A DNA stretch of 64,000 nt from Papaver somniferum (lineage: Eukaryota; Streptophyta; Magnoliopsida; Ranunculales; Papaveraceae), in the NCBI RefSeq assembly GCF_003573695.1, contig NC_039362.1, positions 177,081,690 through 177,145,689 on the forward strand, read 5' to 3'. How positions within the stretch are numbered: the stretch's first letter is position 1; each line of letters begins with the position of its first letter. Made by a program: the position numbers and the translations under genes. A model generated the notes under the pieces. The model had not been told where the DNA came from, did not search any database, and saw only the letters and a list, made by a program, of their open reading frames with translations. Below are positions 22,881 through 34,852 of this stretch, piece after piece.

Positions 22881-23514
22881 TGTGATTGTTGGAAATCCAG
22901 CAACATACCCAAATGGAAAGTAAGGAAGATCTAAGACAAGATAAACACAAGACCTTAAGTTTCTTTATTAATCTCAAGCGAAATACAAGTTACACTCGTG
23001 AGTTACCAGGAAACCCTAATCCCTTCTCTAAGCCTATGAATTACAAGGAAACCCGAATTCTCTATCTCCTATTCTAGACCTCTCCCTCTCCAAGATCTCC
23101 CTCTTTAGATTGCCCCTATGTCTCTATTTATATCCCCCAACAACCCTAATTGTATACAACCCACATTATCTCACCGAGGTTACTTTATACTTCGTCTGGT
23201 GCATATTCCATAAAGTTTTGCCCCACCTTTCGTTGATTTCACGTGGTCTTGTCGGGACACCTGTCCTATTTCTTGCTGGATAATTTATCTACTTCGCGTC
23301 TTGCCTTCTTCGCCAAGTAAACTCTTCGTGGCTCTGCCTTAATACCCTGATGGTCCTCCTACTTTAGTTCGGGGCGGGGAGATTTCTCGCGCTTGGAATT
23401 GTACTTCTCCTTCTGATACTGACTGATTTGACAGGTCACTGACGAGGATCTTTGACTAAGATTCCCTAACTCTTCTTGGTGTGACACGTGGCGATCCTGT
23501 TTCGTGTACCTACA
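22881..23514 (-). repeat. 5' LTR of element C (634 bp)
   Basis: It pairs with 5384-6019 and has the same ends (TGTGATT, CCTACA). The CACCG target duplication follows at 23515-23519. Confidence 0.9.
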
Positions 23515-23819
23515 CACCGAGCACAAGCGTACAAAAGTTGATTAACTACTGGAGCATTGAATGGTATGAAAGATTTTTGTGTAACTCATGAGGGGAGAGA
23601 GCATGGATGCACGATCATATTATCATCATTGTTCATTAGATATATTACAAATTAAGATAAGCAAGTAGGCTCAAATTTGCAGTTATTATAACATACAGTT
23701 GTTAGTTTAGAATTATACAAGGCTTGGTAAGTTGCAGACTTAACCTACCGAGCTTAAGCAGTTTGTGAATAAACAGCCTAAACATTACTGAAGAGACAAG
23801 TTTGAATTATCACCAAACA

Positions 23820-24229
23820 ATTAATTAGCCGGTGGATGAGATGCCATCATCAAAGGCTAAGTAATCCATGATGTAATACTGACTTTGTATAAACTATGAT
23901 AGTTGAATTTGTATAAGCAGTATACTTAATTCTAATTGCTCAGCTGCATATATGAACTTCCTCTAATAATGTGAACGACACTCCATGTGAATATACATAC
24001 AAATCTTAGGATATGCTCTAATACTTTACTCTGTTCTGACCTATCTATATGCACCTAGTGGTTGCTGATACATATCACATCATAGTGAGTTTGATCTCAG
24101 TTAGGAGATAACAAAACTTTCATATCCTCACTCACTCATTTTCTTTCACAACCTAGATTGCTAGGTTCGTCCCTTTTTAAGACTTCCTCTCGTTATCACC
24201 CTCACTTTCCGTTAAGAAACCGACTTAAT
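23820..24229 (+). promoter_or_regulatory. Promoter and 5' UTR of MSWY gene 1
   Basis: This region is repeated, with drift, upstream of the other family members (42950-43470, 43741-44098, 50880-51196). Shared islands: GGTGGATGAGATG, CATCATCAAAGGCTAAGTAATCC (part), ACTCCATGTGAA, ATACATACAAAT, GAGATAAC-AAACTTT. A TATA-like CTATCTATATGC is near 24043. The stretch 23520-23820 before it is host sequence with nothing recognisable. Confidence 0.6.
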
Positions 24230-25234
24230 ATGTCATGGTACAGAGATCCTCAGTTGTTTATATTCGGCCGTAGTAGCGGATCTACGTTTTCAGTGTATAG
24301 GATTACAAAAGAGTTCAGTAGCAGCCCTATTCTGTCAGGGGATTTTAACGGGCATGAAAATTTAAGTTTCTCGGAACATTTGTGTTTGGGTAAGAATAAA
24401 GAGAGCGATTTCGACGCTTTCAAGGTTACCTTGGAGCCTAAATCTAATAATATGTATAAGTGCATAAATTCTCAAGGTTTGGTGATCAACTGGGATAGCC
24501 CCAACAGTAAAGGTACCTGGTCACGCGAGGAATTAAGTTCGCCTTTCTGGTGTCTACCCGGTATTACTAAACAAGAATCAGTTACCGAAAAACTCTTGGC
24601 CTACAAACAAGCTCTTGCGGAAGAAAATTCTGCGTTAATAGCAAAAATTTCTTCTCTTCAAGATGAAGTCAACAACATCAAGGCCGAGAGAGAAGCTATT
24701 ATAGATAAGAGAGTTTTGGATTTGGAAGCAGAAAACGCCGTCCTCAAAGCAGAAATCAATAGAGAGAGGGATGAGAAAAGTGCTCTTATCAACGCTCTTA
24801 AAAGGGAAGAAATACTTACTAGTCTAGAATTTCTAGAGAAACAAGTTTCAAAACTTGTCCAGTGTTGTGGTGCTGCTGGAGGTGCATCGGCCATCGAAGA
24901 ACCATGGACTACTGGCCGAACAATTCCTAGCAACTGGGTCCCTTTCGAAGATCTCGATGCTCATGAGTTTTCAAACAATATTCCTTTGGCAATCAGCAAA
25001 GCCACAGGTGGTCTGAAATTCACAGACGATAATACGACCAACATTCAAGCTAACCGATTCTATCAAGGAAGATATCCCATAGTTGTTGTCAACATTGCAG
25101 AATTGACTCCAAACCGACGAGAGGCGAGATTCGATCCCGAAGTTTGGAGTTTGTATACTAACGCTGGAATTAGTTATGCAGCCCGTAAGCCATTTCCCTC
25201 GGAAATGTCAGTCGATGCAAAGATGACATGTTGA
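24230..25234 (+). CDS. MSWY family gene 1, unknown function
   Basis: An intact single-exon frame of 334 codons. I chose ATG 24230 because the two paralogues start at the same MSWY. Residues 1-110 form a conserved, aromatic-rich N-terminal domain (MSWYRDPQLFIF, LSFSEHL, GLVINWD, SPFWCLPGI). Residues about 115-215 are a predicted coiled coil (DLEAENAVLKAEINRERDEK). A short VQCCGAAGG linker leads to a C-terminal domain (about 230-334: TGRTIPSNWVP, PIVVVNIAEL, RFDPEVWSLY, SYAARKPF). There is no signal peptide or membrane segment. I do not recognise the family. Paralogues are at 49155 and 51197. Copia element E is inserted 134 bp after the stop codon, in shared 3'-flank sequence. A coiled coil suggests it forms oligomers. 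Confidence 0.75.
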   Translation: MSWYRDPQLFIFGRSSGSTFSVYRITKEFSSSPILSGDFNGHENLSFSEHLCLGKNKESDFDAFKVTLEPKSNNMYKCINSQGLVINWDSPNSKGTWSREELSSPFWCLPGITKQESVTEKLLAYKQALAEENSALIAKISSLQDEVNNIKAEREAIIDKRVLDLEAENAVLKAEINRERDEKSALINALKREEILTSLEFLEKQVSKLVQCCGAAGGASAIEEPWTTGRTIPSNWVPFEDLDAHEFSNNIPLAISKATGGLKFTDDNTTNIQANRFYQGRYPIVVVNIAELTPNRREARFDPEVWSLYTNAGISYAARKPFPSEMSVDAKMTC

Positions 25235-25368
25235 TATGTTTCCAAATCAATAGTGTTTGTTGATTTTCATATTTGTGTTTGTTAATTTTCGTTTATGTTT
25301 GCAATTGGTAAGGTTCGAGCTTGTAAAGTCTATTGGGACTCGTATTATCCCTTTGGTTCATTTGAATT

Positions 25369-26077
25369 TGTTGGAAATATGGGCACCCATTGTGTATGTG
25401 CATGCCCAAAGTCCATCTTGGGTGGATGAGTAACGTCATATGCTTGACTTTATCAAAGGGAAAATCTTTCTCCAACTAACCAAGCCATGGTGAAACATGT
25501 GTCTTGTTTTTTTGCCACCATGTATTTGCATGAAGCTAACAAATGTTTGATCACTTACTCCATGCTAAAAGAGTGTTAGAACTTGCTCCAAGTGTTTGGT
25601 TCTTCCTTGACACTTGCCAAGAGAAGATACTTGAAGTTTGAGTATAAATAGGCTTCTAGTTTCATTTGTTGAAATAAGAATAAGAAGTAGAAAAATACTA
25701 CAACTCAATATTAGTGAGTTTAGATAGAGATAAACCAAGTATGGAGATTAAGTTAGAGAGTTCTATGTGAGCACTCAAGTTAGTGAGCAAGTATTCTAGT
25801 ATTCAAACATTAGTTGTGAAGAACACCCAAATCCCTTAGTGTCTTTTAGAGAGAAAATTGAAGTTCTATACGGTATTTAGTTTGTAGAAATATAGTTTGT
25901 GCTCAATTTTGTGGCACCTACTCACCGCCGAGTTTGGAGGTTCAAGAACGTGAAACGCAAGTGATCCGTTGGTTCGACATCATCCTCATTTGGAGCGATT
26001 ACAAGGTACGAACTAATAACCCGCTTCCGCATTTGATTTGTTCAATTTACATATATATTCGTTATATATGACCAACA
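25369..26077 (+). repeat. 5' LTR of element E
   Basis: It starts TGTTGGAAATATGG and ends GACCAACA. A TATA box, TATAAATA, is at 25643-25650. The pair is 35975-36684. Confidence 0.95.
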
Positions 26078-26078
26078 T

Positions 26079-26090
26079 TGGCATCAGAGG
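26079..26090 (+). promoter_or_regulatory. Primer-binding site of element E
   Basis: TGGCATCAGAGG starts 1 base after the LTR. It is one base off the usual initiator-tRNA-Met site TGGTATCAGAGC over the first eleven positions. Confidence 0.8.
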
Positions 26091-26120
26091 CTTTTATGCA
26101 TTTTCGTTATTTTTTGAACC

Positions 26121-26320
26121 ATGGACTAAACGGCCATTCCCTGAAAGGACTATGACCTAAAATTAATTATATGGAGCCATCACCTTTGTGGTTCAATGTG
26201 TTCCAATTTCTGGCCTCACACCAACCATCCAATGGATCATGGACTAAACGGCCTCTGCCCGAAAGGACTACGACCTTAAATTAATTATGTGGAATCATCA
26301 CCTTTGTGGTTGATTTAATT
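26121..26320. repeat. Imperfect direct repeat in the leader of element E
   Basis: ATGGACTAAACGGCC starts at 26121 and again at 26239. The next 60 or so bases are alike too (GAAAGGACTA, TTAATTAT, CATCACCTTTGTGGTT). The period is about 118 bp. It may be part of a packaging or dimer region; that is inference. Confidence 0.7.
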
Positions 26321-27025
26321 AGTTTCATATAAATACAACATGCATGATATTAATTTTTTTTAAATATGATTAATTTGTTGAATCATGTTGTTTAATTTAA
26401 TATCATTAGTGTCTTGCTCAACAAAAATACTTAGTGTATGTGTTTGCGAAAATGTATATTACTCTGTGTATTTTCAGAATTTTAGAAAAATCTAAAAGTG
26501 GATTTTTTTTTAACTTATGAAACGGGGCATATTTTTATTTTATTTTTCATTAGTTGGAAAATAATTTACTTAGATTTATTTTCATTAGTTGAAAATAATT
26601 TCAATAATATATGTTTCCGAAACAGTGCATATTTTTGCTTTATTTTTGTTACTTGAAAATAATTCGTGAGCGAGATATTTTGAAAATTAGTAGCAAGAAA
26701 CTCCTGATTTCGTGTCCGTTTTCCACATGATGTACTTTGTTTATATGTAGCTTATTTATCTCTGTTGATAAATAACTAATCATCATATGTTGGTTGATTT
26801 TAAGTGGTTTTATTGGCTTAAGTTATGTGCTTTACCAATATTTATTAGTCCAAATTAATTGATAGAGGTTATATTAAAATGCATATTTGGGTGATGATTA
26901 TGAGCCTAGCGAAATTTTCGATCTCGAATTTGTGTGTAGATATGATTTTATCAATTAGATTTTGAGACAATATAGTGAGTGTACACATAATAATAATGTC
27001 CAACTTTGTGCAACAAACATGTAGA

Positions 27026-27919
27026 AATGACTAGCAACAATGTGATTGATGATCTCAATAAGGGTGACAACTTGATGGGAAGAACTATGATGTGTGGCAT
27101 AGAAAAATATGATACTTGTTTGATGAAGGAGGCAAAATGGAACTCCTAACAAATGAAATGGTCCGACCCGCAGAGGGTCATACTGCCCAACACCGTCGTG
27201 ATCTTGAAGCCTACGAAACTTGGGTTAAGAAAGATCGTAGTGCACGCCACACTATGTTGAGTAGCATGCACAATGATCTTATTGAAGAATATGAGGATTT
27301 TCCTACTTCCAAGCAAATGTGGGACCAGCTAAAATTTGACTTTGATGGTACGTCCACCACTAGACTTCGCAGCTTAGTGCTGAAATTTGAGGTCTACCGA
27401 AAGGATCCCAAGCATTCAATAACAGAACATCTAAGAAGGATGTCGTCAATGATTCGTGAGTTGAAATCTGCTGGGAATGTTCTAAGTGATGAACAACAAG
27501 TTTTAGCTGTGATAAGGTCATTGTCTGATTCTTGGGTGCATATGAAGCAAATTCTGACTCATAATGAAAGCATCAAGAATTTCTCTGACATCTCTCGATA
27601 TGTTGAGCTTGAAGCTGAGCGCCAAGAGGCGACACGTGTGGCTACCTTGTATGCTCAAGGTGAGCGCAAACTACAATGGAAGCGCAAGAAAAATAGCCAA
27701 AGGGATGCTGAAAACACAGAAAAACTAGCTAAGCGCCGTCGTGGAAAACGTGTTGGAAAAAGAGACAAATCTAAGATGAAATGCTATAACTGTGGAAACA
27801 AAGGAGACTTTGGTCGTGAGTGCACTGAGCCGAAAAAGGTACTTTGTTCATTTAACTCTGTTTACACATCCGTGTGTTCACATGTAATGGTTGCTCACTC
27901 TCTCCTGAATGGATTGTAG
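27026..27919 (+). pseudogene. gag of element E
   Basis: The original start is probably ATG 27026 (MTSNNVIDD). A frameshift and a TGA near 27110 separate it from the main open part (27116-27919). That part holds a UBN2-type copia gag (RRDLEAYETW, LRRMSSMIRELKSAG, YVELEAERQE) and a basic stretch. The zinc knuckle CYNCGNKGDFGREC (about 27782-27824) has Asp where the CX2CX4HX4C pattern needs His. Gag binds element RNA in the particle. Confidence 0.85.
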
Positions 27920-29957
27920 ATACGGGAGCAACAAAACATGTAGCTCGAGATCGAGCGGGGTTCGTAGATTATCGACGTATTTCACGTGGTACATATAGAG
28001 TTTATATGGGCAATGGCACATGTGAGGATGCTATGGGAATTGGCACATATCAGCTCTCTATGCGCTCTGGAAGCATTTTAACACTTCACGATGTGTTATA
28101 CGTACCAGGAATCCATTATAATCTACTTTCAGTTATTTCTCTTCTTAGTTTAGGGTACTCTTTTAAAATAGAAGACGGTAGGTTGGACATCTTCTTTTAT
28201 GGTACTTTGTTTGGACATGGTTATTTATGTAATAATTTCTTTAAATTAGACTTGTTTAATTTTATTTCTTCTGAGACTTTAGTGTCTGATGCTAGTAGTA
28301 GTAGTGTTATTGACTGTGTGACTTGGCATGCTAGACTAGGACATATCGGGCAAGATATGATGACTCGGTTAGCTCGAGAAGTCCATCTTGGCTCACTAGC
28401 TAAAGTTTCCTTACTCGTATGTGAACCTTGTCTAGAAGGAAAAGCTTGTAGAAAACCTTTTGGTAAGGCCAAACGCACTGCTCAACCTTTTGAGCTGGTA
28501 CATTCTGATATTTGTGGACCTATGAATGTTAAATCTAGACATAGTTATTCTTATTTTCTCACATTTATTGATGATTATACGCGATTTGGTTATGTATATT
28601 TGATTGCTCACCGCTACGAAGCCTTGGATTGTTTCAAGCGCTTTGTTGCAGAAGTTGAGAATCAAACTGGGAAGAGTTTGAAGACTCTCCGTACTGACCA
28701 TGGACGCGAATATTTATCCGATATGTTCAGGGAATTTTGTGAGACTAAGGGAATAACTAGACAGCTTACTATTCCAAATACTCCTCAACAAAATGGTGTT
28801 GCAGAGAGAAGGAATATGACATTATTAGATATGGTTAAATCAATGATGGCGCAAGCCAACCTCCCAATATCTTTTTGGGGGGATGCTATTATGACTGTGG
28901 CCTACATTTGAACCGTGTCCCAACTCAATCGGTTTCTTCTACGCAATATGAACTTTGGAAAGGCGAAAAAACTAATTTAGGTAATTTGCGCCCATGGGGT
29001 TCAGCTGGTTATGTTCACAACGCTTCTCATGTGTATGGAAAGCTAGGTCCTAGAGCAAGAAAGCTTGTCTTTATAAGATATTCTGATTGCTCAAAAGGAT
29101 ATGTGATGTATGGTGAACATCCAAGTGGAGGGATGACTGAGATGGAGTCCAGAGATATTGTTTTCATTGAAAATGATTTTCCTCGAATCAGTGACATTAA
29201 CAAAAACTTGGAACTCTTTGAAATAGAAGAGAGTGAAGATATCTTACCATCTTCGAGCGAAGGTAGAGAATTAGTTTCTCAACATATAATCGCTGAAGAT
29301 AGTAGGAGTGGTTTACATCCTAGTGGGAGTGAACCGCTAGAGACACGAGTTTTTGAACCACGCAGAAGTGAGCGTGGAAAAGTACCCCATCGTCACTTTG
29401 AGATTGAAGGGGGAATATTAATGTATGCTGTAAGTATTGAAGATGAGCCTACTTCTTTTAGAGAAGCCATCTCTTCAGTTGATTGCAATAAATGGATTTT
29501 TGCAATGCAAGAGGAAATTAAATCAATGGATAAGAATGACGTTTTGGAGTTGGTTGATCTCCCACCTGGGCGAAAGGCCATTGGAAACAAATGGTTTTTT
29601 AAAATTAAACGCAAGGCGGATGGTTCAATCGAAAAATACAAAGCTCATCTAGTGGCAAAAGGATATACTCAGCAAGAGGGTATTGACTATGAGGAAACCT
29701 TCTCTCTTGTGGTAAGGTTTGCCTCAATTCGCCTCGTCCTTGCTATTGTTGCATATTTGGATTTAGAATTGTTCCAGATGGATGTTAAAACTGCATTCCT
29801 TAACGGGGAACTAGACGAAGGGATTTACATGTCTCAACCAACGGGTTTTGAGGTCAAAGGACAAGAGCGCAAAGTTTGACGTCTCAAACGTTCCATTTAT
29901 GGCCTTAAACAATCGTCTAGACAATGGTATATGCGTTTTCATCAATCTATCACCTCT
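27874..29957 (+). pseudogene. pol of element E, first part (protease, integrase, start of RT)
   Basis: The protease motif DTGATKH is at about 27919-27940. The GAG-pre-integrase and integrase follow, with all three acidic residues present (HSDICGP, RTDHGREY, QQNGVAERR). A one-base frameshift near 28905 separates the first frame (to 28911) from the second (28875-29879). The second frame holds the integrase tail, a variable linker and the start of reverse transcriptase (GNKWFFKIKR, MDVKTAFLNGELDE). A TGA at 29877-29879 breaks it again, and the CACTA insertion cuts it at 29958. Confidence 0.9.
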
Positions 29958-32900
29958 CACTAGTAAAAAAATGGCCTTAGGCAATAGTTAAAAACTGTCA
30001 CCAAAATAATTATATGACAGTTTTCAAAAAAAATTGGATTGTCACCAAAGCCTCTGTTACGAAAGGTCTAATAAGAAGTTGTTGTTAAATGATGGTTGTA
30101 AGGTAACAGTTGCTTCCCATAACTATCATTGTTAACAACTTACGGTATCACTTTTTTAAGAAAACTATCATGAAAATGTCTGTTTTTGTACTAAAGGTAA
30201 CGTTTGCTTCTCAAAACTGTCGTCGTTGGCAAGTTACCATTATTTTTTTTTGAATAAAACTATCATCGAAATTGTAGTAAGTTAACATTTTCTTCATGAA
30301 CCTGTCATGGTAGGTGAAATTTCTTAAATAAAACAGTCGCCGCGTATTATGAGTTCATTGGTTGTCGATAGGCCAAGTGAGATAACTAATATCAGAATAA
30401 CAATAATTATAAAAAGATCTTTTATTGTTTAAATTGATTCAATTAAGATTACAGAATTATAAAATATGAATCAAATAAGTTCAATATAAGTTAATTGGAA
30501 ACAATTTCCATATATACTTAGAAAAGCTTATTAACATCTACTTCGTTCATGTTCCATTTTCCAAATCTGGACGAACGCACGTATAATGTTATGTCACCAA
30601 CACTTGAACGTCATTTTCCATTTTGTGGTTTATCCATTCTCTTTATACTTCCAGGGCCTCTTCTTCGTAGTACTTAAACTTCCTCCGCAAAAGGAATACA
30701 AAATAGTTACCATTACGTACTGTAAAGCAACAACACGAGAAAAAAGAACACAAATTTTGTGGGGAAAAAGTAGCCTAAGATCAGTAGAAGAACAGTTTGA
30801 CCAGAACCACCAAGCAGAAATGCAAAATAATAAATATAATCAACAAGTACTAGCAAGAAAAATTAGCAGTGAACTATAAAACTAAAAAACTTAAAATTAT
30901 TAATACACAATAAAACTTGTATGTGCTTTCGAAGTGTCCCAGAACATAAGCAAAACCAGTATTTTCTTTACAATATTACAATTACAGAGACACACATATT
31001 CTCGGTGGAACTGATAGTAGTTAGCTCATAGTTCGAAACTTTAAACACCCAAGTTATGATTCCAATATTGTAGTTAAAGGTTTTCATATTGACCATGCAT
31101 GTTTCAGTTTTGTAGTTTTTCGATTTGCATGACTCGGTTTTCCATGAACAAGGGAGTGCTCATTGAGTCAATAGTTACAATTGGCTTAGATGCATATTGT
31201 CAGATGATTTTCAGGTTGATAAAAAAGTAAAATAATATAATAACAGAAACCGAAAATATCACAAGCCTCGAGTGAATTTTTCACTTACCTAATCTCATTC
31301 ATACACCGATTGAACTATTAGATCTCTTTTGTCAGTAAGCTAATATTCCGGCCACCTAAATTTGGGTTCGTACCAACAAACTACCAAGCCAAGTAACAAA
31401 TGAATCCCAACACATTTATGAGGCATAAAGAATGAACAACACTCAAACCACGTAATCAACAATTTAAAAGCAATTGAGACCAGACCATTCCAAATACTCT
31501 TCTATGATTAAATATACAAGATATGGAAATCATACCGACATAGAAATGAGGTACTCATTGATTCGCATCCCATCCATCCAAATCCTGAAAAGTTCCTTCT
31601 TGTACCCATTTTTAAATCCGTTTTTGTAAAGTTAAAAATGTTAGAATAATATTGTACAGAAATACTAAATGGACTCAGGAATGCATTCCTCAGAAAATCA
31701 AGCTTTATTTTACAAACCCAAAAATTACAAGTAAACGAAACATGAGTGAAGATCACTTGTACCTAAGTCGCATCTTAGAATCAATACCCAAAAAACGAGA
31801 ATGATAAGATATAGTCACTCCCCATCTGCAGACTTCTTGTACATTACCTCTGCCAATAAGATTAATTGAGATTTTGGATTACAAACAAAATAATATATGT
31901 TCTTCAGAAGATCCACATGGCACTAAGAAAAATAACTGCGTCTAAATCTAAATCCGATGAAAAAAATGAGAATAAAAATCATTCAAACAAAATATAAAAC
32001 CACCTTCACATGTATATAACCATAGCTACATATAAAATTCACATAACCAGAGGAAGATTAGAAATTAACTCACCAGCTATAACTAAACCTAGTACAGAAG
32101 CATAAAAACCACTATTTTTTTAACAACACACATTCTATTTACCAATTTCACTTATCACTAACCAAACCATATCAATACTCTAAAAGTGTGAAGTTTGAAC
32201 CAACCAATTTTTTTTATGCGAAACTCCCTCGAGGCATCAAATACAAAGATCCTACAACCGATGAATGATGAATGACAAGCTTGAAATCCTACCATATTAA
32301 ACAAATTAACTTGCTGTGACAAAAAAAATATTCACCACCTTTCCCATTACAGATACTAACAAATTCCCATTACAGAAACTAACAAAAAACCCATGATTCT
32401 GCCGGTCACTGCTTCAAAATTTCGATTCAAGCTTATTCTTCGTTTTCTAATTCCCGAAGCCTAATTTGTGATTCTTATTACTGTGAGAGAAGAAGAACTA
32501 TGTTTCATAAAAGTACTTTCTTCTTCTTCTGAATATATTCAGCACCTTTCCCGTCACAGATACTCAATAAACCCATGATTTTGTCAATAGCTGCTTCAAA
32601 ATTTGGATTCAAGCTTCTTATTGGTTTTCTAAATCTCAAAGCCTAATTTCTGATTCTTATTACTGTGAGATAATAAGAACTCTGTTTCATATAGGTACTT
32701 TTTTCTTCTTCTTAATCTTCTCATACTAATTTCTGAGTTTTCAAATTGGAGCTTGGAAATTGTCAATTAGGGATCAAATTTTGTTATTATTGTGTGGGGT
32801 TTGATAAATTTCTATGTATAATCTACTGATTATGGATAAAACTTGAATCTTCCATTGGAAAATCCATTCTATGGATTAAGAATCTTAAATTAAATTCATA

Positions 32901-33823
32901 GGTTTGCTTACTTTGATGTTATTCCTAGCATTTCAATTAAACAAAAAGACTCAACATATCATAAACTAGAGATTTCACACAAAAAGAATTTGAAAACCTA
33001 TACCTTGTATCGCTGACTACCATCAAGAACCCAATCTTCGCGATCGCTGACCATAATTTCTCCTGAGAGAAGGAATCGAGAGATTCTTCTGGTTTTCTAT
33101 TGGAGATAAAGAGAGTAAGAGATTTAAAATTCGAATTCTTGTATACATAAAGAAAATGGAATAAATTTCAGAGCAAGCGAGATAGTGATTGAGAGATAAG
33201 GATTGAAGCAAGAGATGAAACCCTAGATTGAAGTAATAAATGAGAACCCAAATTTTTCTAACAAAAGAAAACCATGAGAAGATAGGAATAAGATCTGCTT
33301 GATTAAGCATAAGAATTCTATGGGAAGACAAAGAGACGGTTGATGGTTTTGAGAAATTGAGTTGAACCTTTTCTTCTGGAGCTTACAGCAAAAGGAGAAG
33401 AGGTCGAGAGAGACCCACTAACAAAAACAGAAACCACTAGATAATAACGAGCTCAAACTGACACGATCGTGCGCTTGTGAATGCTATAGGGAGATTATAA
33501 GAATAGTCTCAGTTTGGAATCAAAACTGTTGCCTAAAAGATTACACTTCGATGACAGGTTTTATATAGAACAGTTACGATAGCTTGAGAATTGTCACAGT
33601 TTATAAACTGTTAATATACATCAAAATACGTTAACGTTTTTTTACAAAAACTGTCGTTGTATATATGTTCAGTAACACTTTGAAAACTGTCACGATTTTT
33701 CCCCATTATTGGTGTGAGTTCTAATAAAAAACTGTTACAAATATCTGATAGCCTATTCTTAGGTTCTGAACTGTCATTGTTTTAGATTCTGAACTGTCAC
33801 CAAAGCCCATATTTGTACTAGTG
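29958..33823. mobile_element. CACTA DNA transposon, non-autonomous, inside element E
   Basis: The ends are CACTAGTAAAAAAATGGCC and, on the other strand, CACTAGTACAAATATGGGC. The 3-bp flanks are TCT and TAT, so the expected duplication has one mismatch. Both subterminal regions are packed with copies of a motif like AACTGTCACC / GACAGTTTT in both directions (29985-30350 and 33530-33810), as is usual for transposase binding in CACTA elements. No transposase frame is present. The longest open frame (30586-30879) is not convincing. It is 3,866 bp long and sits in the reverse transcriptase, so it came after E. Confidence 0.85.
32335..32710. repeat. Tandem duplication of about 207 bp inside the CACTA element
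   Basis: CACCTTTCCC, then CAGATACT, then CTGCTTCAAAATTT, then TGATTCTTATTACTGTGAGA occur in the same order from 32335 and again from 32543. There is no shared reading frame. It could be part of a captured gene 5' end. Confidence 0.65.
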
Positions 33824-34852
33824 TATGCTGGTTATGAAATGATTGAGGAAGACCATTGTGTGTACATAAAACGATCTCAGGAAAGCATTCTTATCCGAGC
33901 CTTATATGTCTATGACATTCTATTAGCGGGTAATGATCTAGAAGGAATTGTCGCCACTAAGAAGCGGCTGTCCTCTAATTTTGAAATGACAGACATGGGT
34001 GAAGCTAATTATGTATTAGGTGTTAAGATCACGCGAGACCGCTCAAGAAAGACTCTTAGTTTGTCTCAAGAGACTTACATAAAAAAGATACTGGAGGGCT
34101 TTCGAATGAATGATTGCAAACCCATTGGAACTTTTATGGACAAAGCATGTGTCCTAAGTAACGACCAATGCCCTGAGAATGAAGAAGAAAAGAAATACAT
34201 GTCCAATGTACCATATGCATCTGCGGTTGGGAGTCTTATGTACGATATGTTGTGTACTAGACCCGACATCAGTTTTGCAGTAGGGATGGTAAGTCGTTAC
34301 CAAAGTAACCCTAGACCAGATCATTGGAAAGCAGTTAAAAGGATATTTCGTTATCTTAAAGGGACTGCTAATCTCCATATTTGTTACCATGGTGAAAATA
34401 TTAGACTCAGAGGATTTAGCTATGCCGATTGGAGCAACGATAGAGATGAGTTTAAATCCACTTCAGGATACGTTTTTAAATTTGGAGGTGGTGCAATCAC
34501 TTGGTGTAGTCAGAAACAAAAGTGTATTGGTCTATCTACAATGGAAGCAGAGTATGTTGCACTTGCGGCAGCCGTCCAAGAAGTTGTCTGGTTGAGGAGA
34601 TTTCTTAAGAGACTCGGTGTCTCGGAACACGCAAAAAAAGCAGTGTTGCTTCACAGTGATAGCACATCAGCTCTAGCATATGTGAAAGATCCTAAATACC
34701 ATGGAAAAACCAAACACATTGGTAGGAGATTCCACTTTATACGCAATATGGTTTCACGAAGAAAGGTTGTTCTTAGACATATCTCCACAAATAGAATGTT
34801 GGCTGACCCTTTGACTAAGCCCATTCCGAAATTTCTTTTCAATCTCACGTAG
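33824..34852 (+). pseudogene. pol of element E, second part (RT end and RNase H)
   Basis: An open frame of 342 codons resumes the reverse transcriptase after the CACTA element. The catalytic YVDD box reads YVYD here (LYVYDILLAGN), so one active-site Asp is replaced by Tyr. Further RT motifs are present (SLSQETYIKKIL, VGSLMYDMLCTRPD), followed by RNase H (STSGYVFKFGG, STMEAEYVALA, LHSDSTSALAYV). The frame ends at 34852, a normal C-terminus for copia pol. Confidence 0.9.

Larger units (their letters stand above)
5384..23514 (-). mobile_element. LTR retroelement C, gag-protease with antisense gene, interrupted by element B
   Basis: The LTRs are 5384-6019 and 22881-23514. The flanking 5-bp duplication CACCG (5379-5383 and 23515-23519) is perfect. 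Gag-protease is on the - strand (about 19170-22738), so the 22881-23514 LTR is the 5' LTR. The antisense gene is on the + strand (about 6133-17610) and is split by the later insertion of element B (7805-16605). Removing B gives an element of about 9.3 kb. No reverse transcriptase or integrase is visible. The LTRs do not match those of A and B, but the layout and the primer-binding region do, so C is a related but separate family. Confidence 0.9.

Noticed and set aside
25293..25475. Minus-strand frame starting MEKDFPFDK, also seen at 35773-36081
   Set aside because: It lies in the LTR of element E on both sides, so it is repeated only because the LTR is. No coding signal.
30586..30879. 97-codon frame inside the CACTA element of E
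   Set aside because: No recognisable motif, AT-rich codon use, and no support from splice signals.
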